Assembly: GCA_950022655.1 (NCBI GenBank)
Contig: OX465584.1
Location: forward strand, 50,202,723-50,266,722
Source: Alentia gelatinosa
Taxonomy: Eukaryota; Annelida; Polychaeta; Phyllodocida; Polynoidae
Reading direction: 5' to 3'
DNA length: 64,000 nt
Shown: piece after piece, positions 32,852 to 42,700 of the stretch
Position numbering within the stretch: the stretch's first letter is position 1
Layout of the letters: each line of letters starts with the position of its first letter
Made by a program: the position numbers and the translations under genes
Notes under the pieces: generated by a model
The model's input: only the letters and a program-made list of their open reading frames with translations
Database searches by the model: none
What the model was told of the DNA's origin: nothing

Positions 32852-35311
32852 CTGAAAAATATAAAGATAAGCAGAGTGTTAACAACATTATCAATTAGAT
32901 ATTGACCGAAATGCTTATCATTTTCCAATAAACCTGTATATACTTATCAATGCATATAGTTTTACTTTTCTAAAAGAAAATATATTTCAGATGTTTGACT
33001 GGTCTACATTTCTCAGATACAATCACAAGAAAATAAAATTGAAACTATCCAATGTATTTCCTGTGTCAAGTTTTATACATCGAGCTTTCCCATAGCCTAC
33101 AATGTTAAAATGCTTGGTATTGTAGCCTTCATAGTTAAAAAAAAAAGAATCAGTACAGATCATTTATACACCTGATGAAGGGCTAATAGAGTTTGGTTTG
33201 GTTTGGTTGATTTAATGTCCGATAATCATAATTAACTGTTATCAGACTGCTGGGGCTAATAGAGTCTCGGAATATTGTATCACTTTGATTAAAATGGCAT
33301 AAATTTAAAAATCTACAAAATGTAGTGTTTGATATTTTTTCATAATTGATATATATATAAAAACTTCTCACATACCTCCTGGCTTTAGAGGTATGGAGGG
33401 TCCTCTCGCGTGGATACTCAAGGAATGACAGGTCCAAGGATGGCACAAAGAAGTGCGGATTTTGGGGGTGTTTCTGTTCCCTCAGCCTGAACACGCTCTC
33501 CTCGATCTCCCACAGCGACCAGTCTGAGTAGGACACAGTGGGCTGTGGGCTGATTGGTGTCAGGGGCGAGCTCAGTGGCTGCAGGTACGGTGTAGGCGGG
33601 CTGAGCACATAGGGTGGGCTCGGGCATGGGGTTCTTGGCTTAGCCATCCTGATCTTTCGATCCAAGTTTTTCTCGTTGATATAATCCTCTGCTGCCTTAA
33701 ATCTCGCTGCTTGCACAGCTTTCTCTCTGAAAAATATAAAGATGAGGAGAGTGTTTACACCATTATCAATCAGACATTGACGGAGATGCTATTTATTTTC
33801 CGATACACATGTACATATTTATCAATGTATATAGTTTTACCTTTCTGTAAGAAAATATATCTTAAATATTTGACTGAATCTACAATTATCATATACAATC
33901 GCAAGATAATAGAATTGAAACTGCTTTATTTTCCCCTGTCAAATCTATATACTTTATAGCCTATACTATGAAAATGCTTGGTACTGTAGCCTTCATAGTA
34001 CAAAAATATATTCACTGATTAAAAATATTTATGCACCAGATGAAGGGTAATACGATCCCAAAATGTGGGTCATTTTAATTAAAACTGATATAGATTTACA
34101 TATCTAAAAAATGTGGCGTTTGATGGATATTTGCCCATGAATAATTTATAAAGTCTTCTCACATACCTCCTGGCTGCAAAGAAACCATGCATGGTGCTAT
34201 CGAATGGGCTCTCGAGGAACGACAGGTCCAGGGGTGGCACGAAGCACAGGGGCTTGGGGCGTTGTTCCCGTTCCCTCATCCTGTACACGCTTTCCTCGAT
34301 CTCCGACAGCGACCAGTCCGAGTAGGACACAGTGGGCTGTCGGCCAAGCGGCGTCTGGGGAATGCTCGGTGGGGTGCCGAGCGCCGAGTCCCGGGCCGAG
34401 GAGGTCGGGGTGATGCCATACTTCTCATCAAACAGGCGGAGCGGGTTGACACCATGCTCTAGCAGACGGTTGATGGAGGAGTCCAGCTCCTGCGCGATGA
34501 AGGCAGCGACCAAACTGGAAGGATGAAACACACAGGTTGGATTTTATGAGGGTAAATTTTCTCCCAACGCAAACCTTTCCGAGGTTAAACGAACGGAGAA
34601 AATTAACTCACACATGTTGGATTTCGTTTAAACCGGTAATGATCAGCCAATGGGGATATAATCTGTATTATTATTCCAGCTTCCAATTGTGTAATGGTTC
34701 CATTTTAGTGGAAGTTAAGAAATAAAACAACAACTCACAACTAGCCTACTGTAGACTTACTGACAACTGACTACGATGAGGAATAGTTAAAAGGTGGGAA
34801 TTTGTGAATTTCCCGCATACCGTACCTGTCCGGATTCTCCTTCGACTCCGCCCACCTCTCAACGTTTCTGTCAACATAAACAAATTAAAAAATCACTTTC
34901 ACATAGTCACAACAACCTCATTTATATATAGACTCTAGTGCAAAACACTGAATGGTATCCAATAACTTCTATGCTATAGCTATTTCGCTTGAGAAGGTGT
35001 TAAATAAACTAGAGTCTAGATATTATTAGATCTAGTCTCGGGCTTGGGTGTCATTTGTAGATTAAATGCTGCCTAATTTACATATGAATTACAATTGACA
35101 AGACCCTTTTACTGTTTTAGAATCTCACAATTGACTCATACATTTCGGTATTGCTTAGCGATATAACTATATGTTTAACAAAGGCATAATTATGATATGT
35201 AACAAAATATAAGTGGTGATAAACTTACAACAAGTAGGTATCCTTGGCGTGGGCCAAGAATTCCTCCTCATCATAATCTCCGGTGGCCACCAGGTAATCG
35301 AAATACGGCAT
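31615..35311 (-). CDS. Lysine-rich protein of unknown function, complete, five exons
   Basis: Five exons with agreeing phases give 686 residues from MPYFDYLV to a TAG at 31615. I do not recognise the family. The N-terminal 80 residues are acidic and probably helical. A module (VSYSDWSLxEIEESV, then a FVPxLDLSFLE motif) occurs twice, at about 104-143 and 221-260, and a second module (REKAVxAARFKAAE) occurs at 158-172 and 275-289. From about residue 330 the protein is Lys-rich with many basic clusters that could be nuclear localisation or microtubule-binding segments, proline motifs, and a KAEKKAKAEKK repeat near the C-terminus. A perfect RFX X-box lies 450 bp upstream, which makes a ciliary role a reasonable guess but no more than that. 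The gene is head to head with the GULO-like gene. Confidence 0.8.
33180..33265 (-). mobile_element. Short SINE insertion with 13-bp target duplication
   Basis: A 60-bp SINE 3' end (33193-33252) is flanked by GGGCTAATAGAGT on both sides (33180-33192 and 33253-33265). The paralogous intron at 33727-34166 lacks the insert, so the empty site can be seen. Confidence 0.85.
33376..33726 (-). CDS. Unknown Lys-rich gene exon 4 (chimeric duplicate)
   Basis: Encodes residues 159-274. The 5' end (REKAVQAARFKAAEDY) matches the start of exon 5 and the 3' end (VSYSDWSLWEIEESV, LDLSFLE) matches the end of exon 3, joined by a Pro-rich linker. This is what one tandem duplication spanning an intron would produce. 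Confidence 0.8.
34167..34514 (-). CDS. Unknown Lys-rich gene exon 3
   Basis: Encodes residues 43-157, an amphipathic helical part followed by a Pro/Ser linker and the first VSYSDWSL module with its FVPPLDLSFLE tail. Ends at GTATGT. Its 3' half and the intron after it are paralogous to exon 4 and the next intron. Confidence 0.8.
34826..34867 (-). CDS. Unknown Lys-rich gene exon 2 (42 bp micro-exon)
   Basis: Only 42 bp, between a TTGACAG acceptor and a GTACGG donor. It encodes NVERWAESKENPD and fits the phases of both neighbours exactly. Confidence 0.7.
35229..35311 (-). CDS. Unknown Lys-rich gene exon 1
   Basis: Starts at the ATG at 35311-35309 and encodes 27 residues (acidic, DYDEEEF) plus two bases, ending at a GTAAGT donor. 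No earlier in-frame ATG was seen just upstream. Confidence 0.75.
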
Positions 35312-35762
35312 CTTCGCAAGATGATCAGGGATCTAATCCGCGAAAAAGCCACTTCTAGCAACCTTGGAGATTAATGTCGTGTGAAGAACAATACTTGAAC
35401 GTCGAATGGCGAAATTTGGACAGGATTCAATATCCAAATCAAAGGAAAATCTGATTAGCAATCTCTGACTATCTCTGGGATGTCGGGCGAGTATTAACCA
35501 GATGATTCAATAACTTAGCAACAGGTTGCCATTGGAGTTGTCATGGTCTAATCTCATACCTAGTAGCGTCGTACCAAAGAAATCATTGAACTAGCACCAG
35601 TAGCATCGTTATAATAGGATAAGTATATTCAGAGAATATAACCAAGATATAGATGATATAGATAAGTCAATATAGTTAACTTTACCTAATATAGTAATAT
35701 AGTGCTTATTTCCTTTACAATTACAGCAAGATTATCTACTAAGTTGGCGTCACAGTCACCTA

Positions 35763-35776
35763 GTTTCCATGGTAAC
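35763..35776. promoter_or_regulatory. Perfect RFX X-box between the head-to-head genes
   Basis: GTTTCCATGGTAAC fits the palindromic X-box GTTNCCATGGNAAC exactly. RFX factors use X-boxes in promoters of ciliary genes. It is 452 bp upstream of the Lys-rich gene ATG and 2.7 kb from the first GULO-like exon seen. Confidence 0.6.
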
Positions 35777-37246
35777 CGTCATGGTGATTGGCATAGTTTT
35801 CGCAATAAATGGGGTTTCGGTGCTGGAGCTCTGCTTGGAGAGTGTGTTTACAACTTAGCATTGGTCTGATGCGTAAAAAAATCAAACTTTTAAAGAAATT
35901 ACCCACAAATAAACCAATGACAACAGGATCAGATTCCTAATAGCATGGACATACAATACACTGTCCAAGCTGATAGCTTCCTTGGGAGTGTTTTCATTAA
36001 TTTACTGGAATCTCAATCCAAACCATGATGTATTGTTATTAGAAATTTAAGGGTCAGTAATCACATTCTCAGTCATAACTGTTCTCAGCATGATATTTGA
36101 TATTCTGACAATCATCCTTTTCAGTATAATCAGTAAATGTATTTATTCTTCTGACTTCTCTGGGTTTGTTATCGGTCAAACGGCGCCAAAATCGAGGAGA
36201 AACAGGAAACGAGAGCCATCTGGTGACTACGTCAGAAACCAAAAGTGACAAGCAGTCCGAAAGTCGCATAGAAAAGTCGTACAACTAGCAGATGATCGGT
36301 AACTCGGGTAAGTGAATAGAGACACTGTCAACCGTCTCCAAGATGCTTATTTATCTACTATGACATTTTGTTTATTGTCAGAGACTGGCAAATGAGTCAG
36401 ATACTCTACATGGCGCGTAGGTCGGCAGTGTGCTTGTGACATTTAGATTTACACGGCCACGGTGAACTGACACACCACTCGTGCTCCCACTGCCTTGTTC
36501 ATTCATTGTTTAACCCTTCACTGAACGAGGGACATTCAAGACTGGATTCAAACTCCCGCATATTACAATGGTGATCTGACACAAAACTGATCTTTTTTCA
36601 AAGAGAGTATTCCCCTAAAGCTGACATCACATGATCCGTGATGTTGGGTGGTGATGTTTTTGGGGACAGTACGCCATGATAATGATATGGTGGCGCCATC
36701 TGGGGAAAAAAATATTCACTTTTTAAGTTTGCTGACAAAGCTCCTGAGACTTACTATGGGAGGCCGTTATATAGTTCAAAATTAAAATTTCCATTGATGA
36801 AATTCTGGGCCCTGTTTTTCAGTCGAGACGATCTCAACCTGAGATTCGCTGAGATCCATGAGCGATCCTGAGACCGTTTGGGAGATCAATGGCGGAAAGT
36901 GTTTTTTTCTGAAGTGGTCTCAGTGCGCCATAGCCGCGTAGGCACTTACCTAATTTTTAAGACTTAGTTCTATGCACTCTAGCTTGTGATCTATGGAAAG
37001 ATCTTACAAAACTGATTGATTTCGCTTTTTGAATAAAGTCTTTATGCCAATGTAAAGCAAAGTTATGACTATTCAAAGACCTGGAATTCAGCCTATCGTT
37101 CTGCCACAATTAACCATAGTTAAGAGTTTAATTGTGAGCCAAATTTTGTGATCCACCAAGCTGGTATCAAGAGACATTTAATTACTTAAAATGTCTATTT
37201 CCCATGAACTATTGAAGCTAGAAATATGATTTAAAAAGTGGATTGA

Positions 37247-37323
37247 AGGTCATGAAAAGGCGGATGTGACCATGCATGAGATGACCTTTTCCAAGGTCAA
37301 GGTCATTTTAAGGTCAAAGGTCA
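37247..37323. promoter_or_regulatory. Cluster of six nuclear-receptor half-sites including a DR1
   Basis: AGGTCA occurs at 37247, 37294, 37300, 37311 and 37318 and inverted at 37282. The last two form a perfect DR1 (one-base spacer), the element bound by HNF4/RXR-type receptors; 37294/37300 form a DR0. The block may be part of a dispersed repeat, so function is uncertain. Confidence 0.35.
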
Positions 37324-37390
37324 ATTTTGGTATATGGTATATGTGAGGATGTTGGGGCTGCTTATTTATAATATTGTAAAACCGGAGGAG

Positions 37391-37508
37391 TTTTAATCTT
37401 GGCTCCTGTATGCCACGACTGGAGTTTGGCGTAGTAATATCATGAGGCGGAGCCGAGTGGTATCCGGAACCAAAACTCCAGGAGTGGCATGTGGGAGCCA
37501 AGATAAAA
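37391..37508. mobile_element. Foldback element
   Basis: Two 37-bp arms in inverted orientation (TTTTAATCTTGGCTCC... and ...GGAGCCAAGATAAAA) separated by about 44 bp. Confidence 0.65.
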
Positions 37509-37523
37509 CGAATCATGTTTTGA

Positions 37524-37689
37524 TTTTATCCTACCCCTCTCTACAATATTTTAATATTAGAATCATGAATGAAAATCATTAAAATTCTGTATGCCCCTAG
37601 TAGCATACAAACGTCCGTATGCCAGTCAGCGTGGCATACGGTATCTCAGTGCTAAGCCTATGGGATTTTATATTAGGGGTAGGATAAAA
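37524..37689. mobile_element. MITE related to the CACCCCT family
   Basis: Perfect 15-bp TIRs (TTTTATCCTACCCCT / AGGGGTAGGATAAAA) and the same internal AAGCCTATGG motif. It lies next to the foldback at 37391-37508. Confidence 0.7.
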
Positions 37690-38451
37690 CATAGTGGGCC
37701 CTGTCTAAATGGAAATGTTAAGGCATATATTATTTTTAACCATAGAACATGTGCAAACTAGTTATTTTTATGTGCAACTTGATCTTCATACCATAAAATG
37801 CCTCTAAAGTTGGGCTTTAAATTCACTTGACCAAACCTTTATTTTTTTCTCAACCAATCATTGATAACTCATATGCAGGTGATAGATCTCATCAAGCCCG
37901 TTAATATGACACCCTAATTGTCTTGATATTCTAATAAATAGCTTCAGAATCGACTTTTGAAGATAGGTGAGGTAAAAAGTGTCCCTCAAAAGGTTAATGG
38001 AATACTTTTATCTGGGTTTTGGATGCATTTTCCCCCTCTAATAATGCCTGATGAGCTATTTTGCAGTGAAACCTTTCACAAAAATAAAGTAAACCCCTGA
38101 GATCAAATGTATTTGTCTTTGAGACTAAGGGAAATGACCAACAACCACGCATCAAAAAGTACTTTGTTCGATTTTTATGTGAACAGTATTTCTCCATACA
38201 TGCGGTTTAATAGTTCAGTGACATTTTGATTAACTGATCCAAAAGTATTTGTCTTTGGTCACTGACAGTTCATTTATCATAACATTCTCTGATTTATTGG
38301 ACATCAGTGTCCTTGTGTTAATGATAAAGTTTCCCCATCCATGTGATACTGACAGTAGAGTGATAATGGTTCTATTAGCTTTATACAAATATATAGCAAT
38401 GCTCTGTAATGATTAATTTTCACATAATGGATATTTCATTCTACCTGACAG

Positions 38452-38524
38452 GTTTGCAGACTGTATGTTTCTGAAGATGATTGTCCAAAATTTCAAGCCA
38501 CAGACAAGAGAAGAACTCAGTCAG
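38452..38524 (+). CDS. GULO-like exon 1 seen
   Basis: Follows a CTGACAG acceptor and ends CAG before GTAAAT. Encodes FADCMFLKMIVQNFKPQTREELSQ. Either an upstream exon supplies the N-terminus or translation starts at the Met in this exon. A second AG at 38459 would remove the first three codons. Confidence 0.65.
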
Positions 38525-39088
38525 GTAAATACGTTTTTATATTTTACTATAATGCATATTACTCTACTAGTGAGAGATCTAAATTGATCTGCATTCACGC
38601 CAATAAAACAGCGGTTGAAATCTCCCCACAGACCCTCAGCCCCCCACTGTGGCAGACAGTTGTGTTTTCCAAGTTTTTGTACACCATATTGAGGTATCCC
38701 ATAATTCAGTCTGTTTACACGATCCGATATTAGCTGGTTCCCTTCGTTATATAGTCATAACCCTTGGGCTATATCCCACAACTTTTGCAGTTAAACGTTT
38801 TTTATTCATCGGAAATCCTATCCCGAAATCACTTTTGCTTCTAAGTAATCCTGTCAATGTCAGTGCATGTTCATGTACCCTTACCTTCAGAGACGTATAA
38901 TAAATCCCTTTTGATGATAAAAACTCCTGTTTTGTTCTTTTGTGTCACTTTTTGGAGCCTTTTTGAACAACTCATTTGATCACTTCTAACTCATGTCAGC
39001 CATATTAGATAAACTGGTTCCAGGTAATCCCCTGTGTGGGATGTACTGCCAGTTGAAACTGCCTTTCTTTTTCTTTCTTTTTTTTTGT

Positions 39089-39119
<31 letters not shown>

Positions 39120-39715
39120 GTGTCCCACCCGCAGAAGGCTCTGACCTGGACTTTACAAACACTGGCTGTTTTATTATGTAGAACTAATGCAAAGGTATGA
39201 AATCACTCTCATTTGACTGCATTTTGTGTCAGGAAACTTTCTATTACAAAATTGGAAAGATTCAACTTCTATTTACATGGGAAACGGTGGCTGAGCTGAG
39301 CTGTACCAATCTGTCAGACTAGTTTGCCTAGGACTCTGTGAGGCTGCTCTCTGATTGTCTGCACCGCTAGACATGTTTATATAGTGATCCTTGACGTCAT
39401 CGCCAATTAGTCTCGCTTTCTATCCCGGGGGGGGGGGGGGGGAACTACATCCACTGGAGGACCTTACTCCGGTGGATTTACATTATCGTTATAAACATTG
39501 ATATATTGTTTACATACTGTTTCAGATTTTAACTGAAGCAAGGAAAGAGTCGAAGAAAGTCTATGTGACTAGTGGTTCCAGTAGTAAGCCCATAACTGAT
39601 AGTGCCGGTTACCATGCAGTGAGTCTACAAGACTTGGAATGCACCATTCAAGTAAGTGTTCTGTTCTTTCTTTTTTAAATAATAATGATGATGATGATAA
39701 TAATAATAATGATAA

Positions 39716-39789
<74 letters not shown>

Positions 39790-42700
39790 GCCAAGCGCAC
39801 AACATTGGTTTTAAATAAAACCTTCCCTCTTTCAAGGTAGCATCACTGGTGGTAGCAGGTATACTTAAAACCACGCCATTTCTATCATAGAATAAGACAT
39901 GACATGCAAAAAGTATCTGTACATAGTTTATTGTATCATACAAATCCTATACATGAGCCTAAAAAGTATTTCATTTCAAGTGACAAGAATGCAATTTGTT
40001 ACAATATAACTAAAATTGTTTTTTTTTAGAAGAAATGAGATTACAACGCATGTGTTATTTGATATTATAATTGATACCATACAATGTGTAATTCAATACC
40101 ATAAATGATACCGCACCATATGTTATTCAATATCATGATCAATAACATACAATGTGCTATTTGATATTATAATCAATACCATACAATGTTAATGTCATTT
40201 AATGTTATATTTGATACCATACCATATGTTACTTGATATTATAATTGATAACATACCATGTGTTTCCTCACTGTTGAATTCACAGATTGACAATGGCGAG
40301 GGGAAAGTTGTTGTCGGTGTGGCTGTATCTGTAAAGAAACTCCAGACGATCCTCGCGAACAAAGGACTCTGTCTTCCATGGTGAGACTTGTTTACTTATC
40401 TAATGAAAGCTGACGTCATTGGAAGAAAGGGAAAATAAAAGTAGTTTTAAACACACACGCTCTTTGTTCAATTAAGGGAGGTAAAACTTTTAGAATTCAA
40501 GAAAAATCTCTCAGGATTTTAGAGATCTGCCAGCATTCTAATTTCCCATTGAAATTCACTTTTATCATTTTCATATAAACATTTCTTTTTTCTTGTGTAG
40601 AACTAAAATGATATTGATTGAGCCTCTTTCACGCCAATAGAACAGTAAGTTGAACCTCCCAACACATAGTTTCTACATGTTCTTGATTCTCCGAGGCAGC
40701 AAATTCCAGTTGAAAAATATTTCCAATATTTCTTCTGACCCCAACTGACTTCCCTGAAATATGTATGTAAGACTAATTTTCACTGTAAGTTGTTATTGTA
40801 AATTGTATTCTTTTCTCCTGCAGCCAGCGACTCGACACAGACCTTACCGTTGGTGAGGCACTCAACTCCTGCCTCCACACTACGGGGGCAGACTTGGGAT
40901 TATTAGCGACCTATGTGAGTGCGTTCCACGGGGTGACTGATTTAGGTGTGACATCAATGGGTGATGTCACACCGACCAGTGTACATGGTTACGGTGGTTA
41001 GGTACAGTTCCAAGGTAGCATCAGCATAGGGAACGGACGTTGCCTCGTCCTACTTCTGCTATTTATATGTCTTCAATGTTGATGCAGACTGAAGGAATGG
41101 ATAAAAAAAAATGTATTAAAAAAGTTTCTCCCCTCCCTACCTAGTGTTTAGGGTCAGGTAACAAGAAACACACTTATATTTTTTTCATGGCCAGAAAACA
41201 TTGAGACTTCACCTTCAAAATTTATAAGAAAATATTTATATATTAAAGCTCGGATTGAAAATCACTTGATTTAAGGCAAATCAAAGATTTATTTGAGTTC
41301 TTTGTAACGGAGCAGGTGGAGCAGATGGAGGTGATGACGTCAGCGGGGCAAGTGGTCACAGTGACACCGGACTCAGACGAAGAGTTGTTTTGCTCATTAG
41401 GAATTGGACTGGGAATGATTGGTGTCATGCTGGCCGTCACTTTTACCACAGCCAGGATTCGACCTCTGCTCGTGAACCGTTACAGCATAGACACGCAACA
41501 GGTTAGTCTGATTGGTAATTATGTAGAACTGGTTCGAGAATGATATGAATATATTGTAACGGTAAATGCAGAATGACGACGAGAACCATCAGATACAGTG
41601 TACAGTAATATTTATTCAATCAGCCTACGGATACACAAAGGCTAACGCATTCTGTAGGCCTGGCCTATGCTCAGGTAAGTCTTCGGTAAGCTTCAGCTAG
41701 ATCATGCCTCAAAGGCTTTCGTATCTAGAATGTCCCGACTGGTCCGCGCTTGTCCTTTTTATAGTCAGTCAGTGACGTCATGCCTGATGACGTCACTCCG
41801 GCTGACGTCACACAAGGAGGACCGGAGGGTCCCTCTCCGACCAGAGGACCGGAGGGCCCCTCTCCGACCGGAGGACCGGAGGGCCCCTCTCCGACCGGAG
41901 GACCGGAGGGCCCCTCTCCGACCGGAGGACCGGAGGCCCCTCACCCTCTCCGACCGGAGGACCGGAGGGCCTCTCGTAGTTCCCACCGGAGGACCGGAGG
42001 ATCTCCGTTACAATATATATGATACTACACAAGTCTGGATGTGCTGAAATCATTATCGAGCCAAAGCTGAGTGACGATTATGGCGCATCCAAACAAGTGG
42101 AGTATTGTTTATTTTACAATTCGAGAGTGGACCTGGTTTTATCTCACCCCTTTCAATGACATTGAATAGGATCATAATAATTCAAATTACTTCGCAATCC
42201 AGTTAGGAATATTTGAATTTCCATGTTCATGTTTTGTCTTTTCTCTGAAATCCTGGCTCCTGATTAGTCAACTACATATGACATCATCTCAAATTTACTC
42301 CGCCACGGCCATGGCGTAGTATTGTCACTTTCATTGGGTGATTGTTGAGTATCTTTTTAATGTACTTGCACTTAACCCCATCACACAGCCAGGATTCGGC
42401 CTCTGCTCGTGAACCATTACAACTTAGACACACAACAGGTTAGTCTGATTGGTAAAGTACTCACAGGCACTCTCATCACAACCAGGGGCCTGTTTTTTAG
42501 TTGTGACCATTTCCTATAGTGACCAGTTAGTGACCGTTTGGAGACCTTTGGGTTCCAGAGATAAGTCGTCATTACATGTGCGACCATTTAGAGGGGTAGA
42601 CTGTCATGGTCACTGTTTTGGGTTCCAGAGTTGTGACCATTTAGCCCAAATTGTGGCATATTACAATTTATACACTTCCACTGTATCAAATGAAACAATA

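Larger units (their letters stand above)
32852..34166. repeat. Paralogous intron pair of the Lys-rich gene
   Basis: Intron 4 (32852-33375) and intron 3 (33727-34166) align along their length, from the shared TTTCTCTCTGAAAAATATAA acceptor side to TTCTCACATACCTCCTGGC at the donor. Together with adjacent exon ends they define one tandem duplication; the extra length in intron 4 is partly the SINE. Confidence 0.85.
35312..38451. other. Spacer between head-to-head genes
   Basis: Contains the X-box, a TIR-like GTCGAGACGATCTCAACC segment near 36820, the nuclear-receptor half-site cluster, and two inverted-repeat elements at 37391-37689. A missing first exon of the GULO-like gene may lie here but none could be assigned with a matching phase. 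Confidence 0.5.
41555..42012 (-). mobile_element. Solo LTR with CRE triplet
   Basis: A 458-bp segment beginning TGTAACGG and ending CCGTTACA, flanked by ATAT repeats. Read on the minus strand it has the order expected of an LTR: a GC-rich 27-bp minisatellite (42005-41815), three TGACGTCA palindromes, a TATA box (TATAAAAAGGA, 41763-41753) and AATAAA (41616-41611) before the end. No internal retroelement genes are attached, so it is a solo LTR in intron 5 of the GULO-like gene. Confidence 0.7.

Noticed and set aside
35811..35940. ATG-initiated 43-codon frame (MGFRCWSS...) in the head-to-head spacer
   Set aside because: No splice donor in phase and no similarity; length is within chance expectation.
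36288..36310. ATGATCGGTAACTCGG before GTAAGT as first exon of the GULO-like gene
   Set aside because: Joining it to exon 1 puts that exon in a frame with an early stop. No other support.
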